25,933 nt of DNA from a virus, in IMG/VR virus record IMGVR_UViG_3300021442_000269, positions 1-25,933 of that record; one strand, 5' to 3'. Position numbers and translations under genes: made by a program. Under the pieces are notes generated by a model that saw nothing but the letters and a program-made list of their open reading frames with translations, was not told where the DNA came from and searched no databases. Positions 6,080-12,504 of this stretch are shown here, piece after piece. Every line of letters begins with the position of its first letter. The first letter of the stretch is position 1.

Positions 6080-6292
6080 TTATTTCTCCATTGGTTTTGC
6101 TTTTCTCATATCCAAACCGAGTTCTTTAGCTCTCAGTGCTTCACCCATCGGTGTCATTCCTCCAACTGAATGTCGAGGTTGTCCTGTTGGTCTTTTACGG
6201 ACATCATAGAATCTCTCTGGGAGAGGCGTGCTGGCTGGCTCACGTCGGGATTTTTCCCATGACGCAAGCATTTCTTTTATGCTTTGGCTCAT
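6080..6292 (-). CDS. Small basic protein, 70 aa
   Basis: The product begins MSQSIKEMLASWEKSRREPA and is Arg/Lys- and Pro-rich without a recognised domain. The open frame extends upstream to 6388, but that extension translates the promoter itself (its MSGT start is the GTGAGCGG box). The proximal TATA box at 6314-6324 lies only about 22-32 bases before the ATG at 6292, so this ATG is the true start on an almost leaderless transcript. First gene of a two-gene cassette. Confidence 0.7.
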   Translation of the reverse strand: MSQSIKEMLASWEKSRREPASTPLPERFYDVRKRPTGQPRHSVGGMTPMGEALRAKELGLDMRKAKPMEK

Positions 6293-6313
6293 TAATATCT
6301 CTTTAACGAGAGA

Positions 6314-6412
6314 GTATTTAAAGGTTTCTCTCTTAGACGTATATAAGTATCGAGGGGGTTTATATATTGCGTTATAGGTTCCGCTCACTGTTTTTGGTAT
6401 CCAGCCCCTGAT
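6314..6412 (-). promoter_or_regulatory. Cassette promoter: GTGAGCGG box plus two TATA boxes
   Basis: Read on the minus strand: ATCAGGGGCTGG (6401-6412), GTGAGCGG (6381-6388), distal TATA CTTATATAC (6339-6347), proximal TATA CCTTTAAATAC (6314-6324), then ATG at 6292. The two TATA boxes start 25 bp apart. Confidence 0.7.
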
Positions 6413-6547
6413 TTATTTAAATGGGTAGTCTTCCAACTCTGTTAAATACTCGTCGACTGCTACAGCTACATACTCGGGACAGTCCGAAACATTAATTTCG
6501 TCCCCGTCCTCATTTGTAACCATTAACCGCCATGATATTATTTTCAT
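6413..6547 (-). CDS. Small acidic protein, 44 aa
   Basis: ATG at 6547 overlaps the stop of the preceding 51-aa gene by four bases (ATGA), and the frame ends TAA at 6413, directly against the CAGGGGCTGG border motif. The product begins MKIISWRLMVTNEDGDEINV and ends DEYLTELEDYPFK. No family is recognised. Confidence 0.62.
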   Translation of the reverse strand: MKIISWRLMVTNEDGDEINVSDCPEYVAVAVDEYLTELEDYPFK

Positions 6548-6699
6548 AGTTCCAACCCGCACGCATGATAAAAACGTGCTCGGTCAAAATTAGAATTAGA
6601 GTTATAACAGAAATCTGCTAAGTCTCGAATCATGACGCCGTCGGCTTTATGTTCTCGCATAATTTCGGCGAGAGCTTTAAAGTGTTTGCGTGACATCAT
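6544..6699 (-). CDS. Small phage-type protein beginning (M)MSRKHFKALAE, 51 aa
   Basis: ATG at 6699 overlaps the upstream stop; a second ATG at 6696 is an equally good start. The sequence MSRKHFKALAEIMREHKADG followed by …LADFCYNSNSNFDRARFYHAC resembles a small protein type found repeatedly in tailed phages and temperate elements, whose function I do not know. The C-terminal pattern NFDRARFYHAC is the most characteristic part. It is the middle gene of a three-gene cassette. Confidence 0.75.
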   Translation of the reverse strand: MMSRKHFKALAEIMREHKADGVMIRDLADFCYNSNSNFDRARFYHACGLEL

Positions 6700-6863
6700 A
6701 GGAAATACCTATAATTATCTAAAGACATTTTGCCTCTTGCTACCTTAACTAAAAGTTTTTGGTTTACTTTCGAATGACTATAAAAAGTTTCGAAATCTGC
6801 ACTTCCGCCATTAGCGAAATAATCGTGCCATCTGTTTAATACTTGTGTTTCTTGATTACTCAT
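6696..6863 (-). CDS. Small protein, 55 aa
   Basis: The product begins MSNQETQVLNRWHDYFANGG and has no recognised domain. The open frame extends to 6968 but that part reads through promoter DNA. ATG at 6863 has GAGGAAAAT just upstream and lies 31-41 bases from the proximal TATA (6894-6904). An intermediate ATG 14 bases from the TATA box is too close to be transcribed. First gene of its cassette. Confidence 0.68.
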   Translation of the reverse strand: MSNQETQVLNRWHDYFANGGSADFETFYSHSKVNQKLLVKVARGKMSLDNYRYFL

Positions 6864-6893
6864 ATTTTCCTCTATACTTAACATGGTTTCAAA

Positions 6894-6990
6894 GTATATA
6901 AAGCTTTGCCTCGGAAACATATATAAGGCACGGGGAACTATATATAGTGCGTTTTGGGTTCCGCTCACCCTTTTTGGGCCAGCCCCTGAT
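6894..6990 (-). promoter_or_regulatory. Cassette promoter: GTGAGCGG box plus two TATA boxes
   Basis: On the minus strand: ATCAGGGGCTGG (6979-6990), GTGAGCGG (6961-6968), distal TATA CCTTATATATG (6918-6928) and proximal TATA GCTTTATATAC (6894-6904), 24 bp apart, with ATG at 6863. Confidence 0.7.
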
Positions 6991-7017
6991 TCCCTTATAT
7001 ACCCCTTTCTAAACTTA

Positions 7018-7191
7018 TTATTTCATATGTGGTGCGTGTGGGTCGTTCTGTTCATTTAACAAAACGGCACGTCGGCATTCTTGTAATACGTCGTCGTAAT
7101 ACGTTAGCTCGTCGCACTCATCAAGATGTTCAATTCTTTCTAAAAAATGTCTTAATGCGTTTATGCCTGTTATGACTTGACTTCTATTCAT
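7018..7191 (-). CDS. Small helical protein, 57 aa
   Basis: ATG at 7191 overlaps the upstream stop by four bases, with GGAGG about seven bases before it. The product begins MNRSQVITGINALRHFLERI, is rich in acidic residues and looks fully helical. No family is recognised. It is the last gene of a four-gene cassette; the CAGGGGCTGG border motif follows 28 bases later. Confidence 0.65.
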   Translation of the reverse strand: MNRSQVITGINALRHFLERIEHLDECDELTYYDDVLQECRRAVLLNEQNDPHAPHMK

Positions 7192-7346
7192 TCGTTTTCC
7201 TCCATTCCTAATTTAATGAGCATGGCGTCCGCGTCCCATGACTCTATCTTTTTCTTTTCTTTCTTTATCTGCTTAGCTAAAAGCTTTTCTATACGTTCTA
7301 ATGCTTCTACTGTCATCTCTACGGTTCCTACTTCTTTTAATAACAT
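7188..7346 (-). CDS. Small coiled-coil-like protein, 52 aa
   Basis: ATG at 7346 overlaps the upstream TAA (TAATG) and the stop overlaps the next start, so the gene is coupled on both sides. The product begins MLLKEVGTVEMTVEALERIE and continues through a Lys/Glu-rich helix (KQIKKEKKKIESW). No family is recognised. Confidence 0.65.
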   Translation of the reverse strand: MLLKEVGTVEMTVEALERIEKLLAKQIKKEKKKIESWDADAMLIKLGMEENE

Positions 7347-7600
7347 TATGCCACTTCCTTTCTTTTCATTTCATCTTCCTTAAAGATTTGGTCTAATTCT
7401 TGTATTCTTGAATAAACTTCTTTCTTCCATCGAACTAAATCTTGACCTTTTAACTTATCACCTCTTAAGGTGTATTCGTCAGCCCAAAAGCTAACCATAC
7501 CTTTTACAGTTCCAAGCACCCATGATTCAATAGAATATTGTTCACGGCTTAAACTGTCGGCTTCTCGAGCTCTCTTTAAATTTCTTCTTATTGATTCCAT
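7346..7600 (-). CDS. Unknown helical protein, 84 aa
   Basis: The product begins MESIRRNLKRAREADSLSRE, is highly charged and helical, and shows no recognised domain. The frame also allows an ATG at 7618 (90 aa) overlapping the upstream gene by 17 bases. I prefer 7600 because it sits one base after the upstream stop and has GGAGAG about ten bases before it. The stop is fused to the next start as TAATG. Confidence 0.68.
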   Translation of the reverse strand: MESIRRNLKRAREADSLSREQYSIESWVLGTVKGMVSFWADEYTLRGDKLKGQDLVRWKKEVYSRIQELDQIFKEDEMKRKEVA

Positions 7601-7601
7601 T

Positions 7602-7823
7602 TTACCAAAACTCTCCATTTTGAGTTATTACATCTATTGCGTGTCTGTCTTTTGGACTTCTTCGCATTCTTACTGCGTGAGTCTCACAGTCATATTTACC
7701 ATTACAGACATCTTTTCTTATTGACTCACCAGTCAAACTACCTTTCGGTGCATCTATCCAGTCGGGCATAACGTGCCCATCGGATAATCTAATTACATGT
7801 GTTAAAACTTTTATTGTATACAT
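7602..7823 (-). CDS. Unknown protein, 73 aa, first gene of a four-gene cassette
   Basis: The product begins MYTIKVLTHVIRLSDGHVMP and has two cysteines (C40 and C46) in a basic context, with no family recognised. ATG at 7823 is preceded by GAGGAAAAT and lies 31-41 bases from the proximal TATA at 7854-7864. It heads the longest cassette of the region. Confidence 0.72.
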   Translation of the reverse strand: MYTIKVLTHVIRLSDGHVMPDWIDAPKGSLTGESIRKDVCNGKYDCETHAVRMRRSPKDRHAIDVITQNGEFW

Positions 7824-7853
7824 ATTTTCCTCTATCTTAACTGTAGCGAGAGA

Positions 7854-7990
7854 GTATATAAAGCTTTGTGTCCAGATAGTATATAAGTCTCCTCTTTCCT
7901 TATATACCCCCTTTTAGAACCCGCTCGCACTTTTTGAAAAATAGGCCAGCACAAATGGTTTTATTTCAATTTTTGGGGCCAGACCCTGAT
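7854..7990 (-). promoter_or_regulatory. Cassette promoter: variant GTGCGAGCGG box plus two TATA boxes
   Basis: On the minus strand: ATCAGGGTCTGG (7979-7990), GTGCGAGCGG (7921-7930, a two-base longer variant of the box), distal TATA CTTATATAC (7879-7887) and proximal TATA GCTTTATATAC (7854-7864), 25 bp apart, with ATG at 7823. Confidence 0.65.
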
Positions 7991-8047
7991 TTTTTATTTA
8001 TAGTATATAAGGTTGTCGGTTGAGATTCATCCAGTGTCCCTCACGCT

Positions 8048-8122
8048 TCATTGGACTTTAAACCAAGTGGGCCATGAACCCGTTGTTTTACGCTTCGCCT
8101 TCAGTTGTCGGGCGACCGACAT
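8048..8122 (-). CDS. Possible 24-aa basic micro-protein
   Basis: ATG at 8122 gives MSVARQLKAKRKTTGSWPTW followed by FKVQ and TGA at 8048. It is very basic and ends just before the border motif at 7979-7990, but no ribosome site is obvious and the frame is too short to trust. The region 7991-8228 is otherwise empty of convincing genes. Confidence 0.3.
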   Translation of the reverse strand: MSVARQLKAKRKTTGSWPTWFKVQ

Positions 8123-8228
8123 TTATTTTAATTCGAGTATTAATCGAATCTATAAACAGATATCAGAACGACAGCATTAAAGTATACGTCTTAATACCTA
8201 TGAACTTCCTACCTGTTTTAAGTGTAAT

Positions 8229-8315
8229 TTATTTCTTTGACCACTTTGACATACGGGTGGACGTTGGAATACGTCCAATCTTTTGCCATAGCTTTTGAAT
8301 TGGTGTTAGTTTCAT
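8229..8315 (-). CDS. 28-aa basic micro-protein with a TRMSxW motif
   Basis: ATG at 8315 is preceded by AGGAGG and by a full cassette promoter, so expression is likely despite the size. The product begins MKLTPIQKLWQKIGRIPTST and ends RMSKWSKK. Its C-terminal half resembles that of the 47-aa protein at 8912-9055 (W, two to four residues, R, then TxTRMSxW, then basic residues). The open frame extends upstream to 8423 only by reading through the promoter. Function unknown. Confidence 0.6.
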   Translation of the reverse strand: MKLTPIQKLWQKIGRIPTSTRMSKWSKK

Positions 8316-8348
8316 TTCTTTTCCTCCTATATTACACGTAGCGACAAA

Positions 8349-8449
8349 GTATATAAGGCTATGGGTCAAATTAGTATATAAGGGTCGAGGGGGTATATAT
8401 ACCCCCCTATGCCTCCCGCTCACCTATTTCTGATAGGCCAGCCCCTGAT
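8349..8449 (-). promoter_or_regulatory. Cassette promoter: GTGAGCGG box plus two TATA boxes
   Basis: On the minus strand: ATCAGGGGCTGG (8438-8449), GTGAGCGG (8416-8423), distal TATA CTTATATAC (8374-8382) and proximal TATA GCCTTATATAC (8349-8359), 25 bp apart, then AGGAGG and ATG at 8315. Part of this promoter is identical to that of the rightward gene at 4589. Confidence 0.72.
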
Positions 8450-8539
8450 ACATAGGGGCATCCCTATGGGGGCCAATATATGGGGGGGTATGGAGAGGGG
8501 TCACCCCCTCCTATGTGCGTGTGCTGTTATGCTATATGC

Positions 8540-8611
8540 TTATGCGTATCTGCGTGACATTATAGACATTATGACTATAACATCTGTCAAATATGATTGA
8601 TATGTATCCAT
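8540..8611 (-). CDS. Possible 23-aa micro-protein
   Basis: ATG at 8611 gives MDTYQSYLTDVIVIMSIMSR followed by RYA and TAA. It lies 32-42 bases downstream of a TATA box (CCTTTATATGC at 8643-8653) with AGAGG upstream, which is cassette-like logic, but the short frame has little internal support. Downstream to 8450 nothing else is seen. Confidence 0.35.
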   Translation of the reverse strand: MDTYQSYLTDVIVIMSIMSRRYA

Positions 8612-8642
8612 TGTTTTACCTCTAATATACCATGGCGACCAA

Positions 8643-8653
8643 GCATATAAAGG
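8643..8653 (-). promoter_or_regulatory. TATA box of a short cassette
   Basis: The minus strand reads CCTTTATATGC with the border-type motif GTCAGGCCCTGCC just upstream (8665-8677). No GTGAGCGG box or second TATA is seen, so this is a weaker relative of the other cassette promoters. Confidence 0.45.
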
Positions 8654-8763
8654 TATGGGTAGGAGTCAGGCCCTGCCGGTATTTTTGTTAGTGCCATGGG
8701 GTAGTTATTAAAAATAAAATAACATAGCGCCAGTCAAGGCCCAACCACCTTAAGAGTCTACGC

Positions 8764-8889
8764 TTAATCAAGGCGCCCCCAGCTCAAAAAGACTGCCACG
8801 GCATCGGCATCAATTAAATGCATCTGCGGCTCTTCTTCTGAATCCCAAATTGTGTTTACTGTTTCGTAAAATGTATCGGTGAATTCCAT
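8764..8889 (-). CDS. Small acidic protein, 41 aa
   Basis: ATG at 8889 follows the 47-aa gene after a 22-base gap and the frame ends TAA at 8764. The product begins MEFTDTFYETVNTIWDSEEE and ends AVAVFLSWGRLD. No family is recognised and the ribosome site is poor; position in the cassette is the main support. Confidence 0.5.
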   Translation of the reverse strand: MEFTDTFYETVNTIWDSEEEPQMHLIDADAVAVFLSWGRLD

Positions 8890-8911
8890 ATGTAGTATAC
8901 CCCCTATACCC

Positions 8912-9055
8912 CTACCTACCCCTACGGGCCCATGTGGACATACGGGTTGGGGTGTCCATGCGGGATGTTTGTTTCCATATTTGGTGTGCCACTGTGCGGG
9001 CTATTACATCCCTATTGTGTGTGTCTATGTCTTGCTGTGTTATTGTTGTTGTCAT
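8912..9055 (-). CDS. 47-aa basic protein with a TRMSxW motif
   Basis: ATG at 9055 is preceded by AGGAG and a TATA box at 9090-9100. The product begins MTTTITQQDIDTHNRDVIAR and ends in QIWKQTSRMDTPTRMSTWAR plus RGR. The tail matches that of the 28-aa protein at 8229-8315, so the two are probably paralogues. No known family is recognised. First gene of the leftmost-reading block that faces the rightward operon at 9413. Confidence 0.6.
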   Translation of the reverse strand: MTTTITQQDIDTHNRDVIARTVAHQIWKQTSRMDTPTRMSTWARRGR

Positions 9056-9089
9056 GTTTCTTAACTCCTATTATACCAATAGCTACCAT

Positions 9090-9172
9090 ACATATAAGCC
9101 TATGGGTGAGTGTTATAGAGGATGTATGTTTATATCTCTAATGCACTATATAAAGGATATAATTCCGCTCAC
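9090..9172 (-). promoter_or_regulatory. Cassette promoter with GTGAGCGG box
   Basis: On the minus strand GTGAGCGG (9165-9172) lies about 65 bp upstream of TATA GGCTTATATGT (9090-9100); a further TATA-like CCTTTATATAG is near 9147-9157. The CAGGGGCTGG motif is absent here. From 9173 to 9358 I see only GC-rich inverted stretches and no gene. Confidence 0.6.
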
Positions 9173-9358
9173 TGTTTTCGGGTCTCTTCTCGACTACCCC
9201 CGGTCTAAAAAAAGAGAGCCCCCACCCGCTCCAAACATAGTGGTAGGGGGTAAAACACATCGAGCTAAATTTTGAATGTACTATAAAGCAACTATAGAGT
9301 ATATACTATATCTATATAGGGTCTTAATTAATCTCTCTTAATATACCAGAACCACAAC

Positions 9359-9371
9359 CTTTAAATATACA
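9359..9371 (+). promoter_or_regulatory. TATA box of the rightward modification operon
   Basis: CCTTTAAATATAC lies about 42-54 bases before the ATG at 9413. The leader contains GGAG nine bases before the ATG, overlapped by a three-codon frame ATG-GAG-AAT-TAG (9399-9410). Confidence 0.65.
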
Positions 9372-9412
9372 CACTGTATTACTACTATAGTAACCAAAAT
9401 GGAGAATTAGAA

Positions 9413-9868
9413 ATGACAAAGAAAACGCAGAATAGTATTAAGTGGACATGTAACGAAATATGTGATTTGCTCTTGAGCAAGAACAAAGCTTATGGCGATT
9501 CAGCCATAGAGCCAGATAATATTTTTAGCAAGCTCGATTCAGCACAGGCAATCTGTGCACGTATCGATGACAAGCTCAGTCGTATTAAGAACACTGGGCT
9601 CGATGATGCAACTGAAGACACGCTCGATGATTTGATAGGATATCTTATCTTACTCAAAATCGCGCGGAGCGAGGCGACAGCTAATGTGACAGTTTACACA
9701 ATGTGTAATTGTGAACATGGGTGCACTATTTGTGGACCTAAATGTGAATGTATATGTAATGAAGGTCAAGATGGTCGAACTGGATATGTTCCACCGTGGA
9801 GCCACGAAATTCCAAAGGAAGTGAGAGTGTTTACTAATGGAAGCGAAATGGAGCCTAATCAAAAGTAG
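9413..9868 (+). CDS. DUF1599 (Nmad1)-like protein with a C-terminal cysteine-rich tail
   Basis: Residues 10-85 match DUF1599 (PF07659, 'nucleotide modification associated domain 1'): LLLSKNKAYGDSA at 19-31, IFSKLDSAQAICARIDDKLS at 37-56, then a TLDDLIGYLILLKIA helix at 70-84. This all-helical fold is linked to MazG-like nucleotide handling and to phage operons that make modified bases; the exact reaction is unknown. Residues 98-115 add seven cysteines (98, 100, 104, 107, 111, 113, 115) and one histidine, a probable zinc or other metal site not usual for the family as I know it. It is the first gene of the rightward operon, ten bases before the propeller gene. Confidence 0.75.
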   Translation: MTKKTQNSIKWTCNEICDLLLSKNKAYGDSAIEPDNIFSKLDSAQAICARIDDKLSRIKNTGLDDATEDTLDDLIGYLILLKIARSEATANVTVYTMCNCEHGCTICGPKCECICNEGQDGRTGYVPPWSHEIPKEVRVFTNGSEMEPNQK

Positions 9869-9878
9869 AGTTGATTAA

Positions 9879-10937
9879 ATGATAGAGATGAAAGAACTTA
9901 TGAAGCAATCTCTAGCACAACAGGTGCTGGAGAAGGGAGGCAGAATTGAGCCTCTTATAGTAGATAGCAAAACAACCGATGGTCTAGGACTATGCAACCC
10001 GTCGATTTGGCATAAACCTGATACAACTAAGTATCTAATTAATGTGCGACATGTATCGTATTACCTACACCATTGTGAAGGCGACCAGAAATATCAGACC
10101 CCATGGGGACCTCTGAATTATGTTCGACCTGATGACGACCCGTTCCTTAGAACCAAGAACTATATATGTGACTTTAATCTAAGGAATATGAAACTAACTA
10201 ACCCGCGCGAAGTAAATACTAATAAGTTTACTAAAGAACCCGAATGGGACTTTGTGGGACTAGAGGACGCTAGGCTTGTACAATGGGATGGAAAGATGTA
10301 CATGACAGGTGTACGTAGGTATGCTCCTAATGGAAAGGGTAGAATGATACTGTCCGAAATTGACGTAACAGCGAAAGGTGTTAAAGAAATAGGACGTTAT
10401 GTTATAGACCCACCTGAAGGAGACGAACCCTTCTGTGAAAAGAACTGGATGCCTATTGAGGATATGCCATTCCATTATGTGAAATGGTCTAATCCGATTG
10501 AAGTGGTTAAAGTAGATATCAATAAGAAATGGAAGAACAACCCTAAGAAGTATAGATGTCCAAGTCAATACGTTTACAAGGGAAAGGACGACGAGAAGAT
10601 GGACCTTCAATTAGACCCACGTGGTGGTTCTCAGATAATCAAATACGGCGATGAGTATATGGCTGTAGTACATGAATGTGATTATTGGCACAATGAAAAG
10701 AATGACCGTGACTCACACTACTATCATAGAATTATGACATGGGATAGGAACTGGAAACTAACAGGACACTCTAAACCATTTAAATTTATGGATGGTCGTA
10801 TAGAGTTCTGTTGTGGAATGGCCCCTCATCCTGATGCAGAGAACGGTGGAGTTTACATTACGTTTGGTTTTCAAGATAACTCAGCTTACATGATTCATGT
10901 AGGTAAGGACCATCTAAACCAACTATTAGACAAATGA
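9879..10937 (+). CDS. GH130-like five-bladed beta-propeller (glycoside phosphorylase/hydrolase-like)
   Basis: The 352-residue protein has the repeating blade pattern of the GH130/GH43-like propellers: NPSIWH at 40-45, GLEDARLVQWDGKMYMTG at 127-144, EKNW at 187-190, GGSQIIKYGDEY at 249-260, YYHR at 281-284 and EFCCGM at 309-314. Family members act on mannosides or accompany glycosyltransferases in marine phages and giant viruses. The ED pair in GLEDAR is where the family carries acidic active-site residues, but activity cannot be judged by eye. ATG at 9879 is assumed; another ATG lies three codons on. The stop overlaps the next start (ATGA). Fold is fairly sure, substrate unknown. Confidence 0.7.
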   Translation: MIEMKELMKQSLAQQVLEKGGRIEPLIVDSKTTDGLGLCNPSIWHKPDTTKYLINVRHVSYYLHHCEGDQKYQTPWGPLNYVRPDDDPFLRTKNYICDFNLRNMKLTNPREVNTNKFTKEPEWDFVGLEDARLVQWDGKMYMTGVRRYAPNGKGRMILSEIDVTAKGVKEIGRYVIDPPEGDEPFCEKNWMPIEDMPFHYVKWSNPIEVVKVDINKKWKNNPKKYRCPSQYVYKGKDDEKMDLQLDPRGGSQIIKYGDEYMAVVHECDYWHNEKNDRDSHYYHRIMTWDRNWKLTGHSKPFKFMDGRIEFCCGMAPHPDAENGGVYITFGFQDNSAYMIHVGKDHLNQLLDK

Positions 10938-12502
10938 ATAACTATTGGACAACCACAGACTGGCCTACACTAGAAATCACAACCTCTATTCCTAAACAGG
11001 GGTGTGTGGTAGATTGTGTATTTTGCCCACAACGGGTTTTACAGAAGATATGGAATGAGAAACATTTCACTACTGAAGAAGCTAGAACCATGAAGTTAGA
11101 AGATTTTAAGATGGTAATAGATAAGTTACCTAAACAAATACGAATAACTTTTTCAGGATTCACTGAACCATGGTTAAATAGAAATACTTCAGCAATGTTA
11201 TTATACGCGCATCAAGAAGGGCACCCAGTATCTGTGTTTACTACAGCAGTGGGAATGAAGCTCAAAGATGTAGAGTTAATAAAGAACATTCCATACTGTG
11301 GTGGTCCTAATGGTGGATTCACGTTACATCTACCTGACAGAGAACGATTGGCTAAACACCCTGTTACTAAAACATACATTAAGGTATGTCAAGCATTAAA
11401 GGATGCTAACATTAAAAACTTTACTACTATGTCGATGGGAGAGGTCCACGAAGAAGTGGAACATATATATCCTGATAAGACAGTTAATAAATATGAAATG
11501 TGGCATAGAGCAGGTAATCTCTTAGGAGAAGCCCAACTTAAACCAGAAGTAAAGGAAGTGTTTGATAGATTTAAATCTGTAATGCATAACACTGAAAAGA
11601 CGTGTGGTTGTATAGAGGGACTGTATCATAATATATTATTACCTAATGGTGAAGTATCTCTGTGTTGTATGGACTATAACCTAGATGAAATACTAGGAAA
11701 CCTATACACACAAGAATATGATGATATATTACCAGCACCTAATACTACATACGATATGTGTATGATGTGTGAGAACGGTGTAGACCCTGTTAAGAGTAAG
11801 ACGAGTATTATAAAGACAATGGGAGAAGCTGAAACAGTTGACTCTCAACATTTCTTTGCTCCTGATGAAATGGTACAATATCTAGGGTTTGATATAAACC
11901 CAGAGAAGCGTGTACCTGAAGCAGACCTTATACAGAGTATGAGACAATATATATTTCCTAATAAAACCTTTGTTGACGTAGGAGCACATATTGGAACCTA
12001 TACATGGATACTAGGTCCATATGCTCAAAAGGTATATGCCTTTGAACCTACTCAACGTATATATAATCATTTATGTGCTAACATTATGATAAAGGACCTT
12101 TCTGATAAAGTAGACACTTATAACTGTGGATTATCTTCTGAGAATGGTAAGTTACCCTTTTATGAAAGACAACCTGATGGTGGTACCAATGGGTTCACTG
12201 CAATAGGATGGAAAGATGAAAATACATATGAACTACCAGTTATGAAATTAGATGAATTTGAAATAGAAGATATAAGTTTGATTAAGATAGATGTAGAGGG
12301 ACATGAGCTCCAAGTTATTAAAGGAGCTTCTGAAACCCTTATTAAGAATGAATACCCTCCCATACTCTTTGAGAGTTGGGAACCTGATGGCTCTCAGCTA
12401 AAGGGAGACCTAAGGACAGAGTTATTCAATTATTTATATGAACTGGGATATGCAATAGAACATACTGCTTATCCTGAGATATTTCTAGCAACGAGGAACT
12501 AA
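10934..12502 (+). CDS. Radical SAM enzyme fused to an FkbM-type methyltransferase
   Basis: The N-terminal half is a radical SAM domain with the cluster motif C24-x3-C28-x2-C31 (GCVVDCVFCP). Cysteines near 226-254 (CGCIEG, SLCCMDY) and near 280-285 (MCMMC) form a SPASM-like auxiliary cluster region. From about residue 340 the protein becomes an FkbM methyltransferase: FVDVGAHIGTYTWI near 345-358 (SAM-binding glycine loop), VYAFEP, and LIKIDVEGHELQVIKGA near 449-465. FkbM enzymes O-methylate sugars and related hydroxyls, while SPASM proteins modify peptides or small molecules. Both halves use S-adenosylmethionine. The single 522-residue chain shows no stop between domains. Four-base overlap with the propeller gene ties it to glycan or peptide modification. 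Confidence 0.85.
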   Translation: MNNYWTTTDWPTLEITTSIPKQGCVVDCVFCPQRVLQKIWNEKHFTTEEARTMKLEDFKMVIDKLPKQIRITFSGFTEPWLNRNTSAMLLYAHQEGHPVSVFTTAVGMKLKDVELIKNIPYCGGPNGGFTLHLPDRERLAKHPVTKTYIKVCQALKDANIKNFTTMSMGEVHEEVEHIYPDKTVNKYEMWHRAGNLLGEAQLKPEVKEVFDRFKSVMHNTEKTCGCIEGLYHNILLPNGEVSLCCMDYNLDEILGNLYTQEYDDILPAPNTTYDMCMMCENGVDPVKSKTSIIKTMGEAETVDSQHFFAPDEMVQYLGFDINPEKRVPEADLIQSMRQYIFPNKTFVDVGAHIGTYTWILGPYAQKVYAFEPTQRIYNHLCANIMIKDLSDKVDTYNCGLSSENGKLPFYERQPDGGTNGFTAIGWKDENTYELPVMKLDEFEIEDISLIKIDVEGHELQVIKGASETLIKNEYPPILFESWEPDGSQLKGDLRTELFNYLYELGYAIEHTAYPEIFLATRN

Positions 12503-12504
12503 GT

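Noticed and set aside
6293-6388. N-terminal extensions of three leftward small genes that all begin MSGT or MSGR (also at 6864-6968 and 8316-8423)
   Set aside because: These are translations of promoter DNA. The shared MSGT/MSGR is the GTGAGCGG box read as codons, and the TATA boxes lie inside the frames, so the mRNA would not contain these starts.
8934-9275. Rightward frames over the leftward mini-operon (also 8409-8600, 8879-9064 and 8074-8298)
   Set aside because: They oppose the better supported leftward genes and cross promoter motifs, with no start signals or recognisable sequence.
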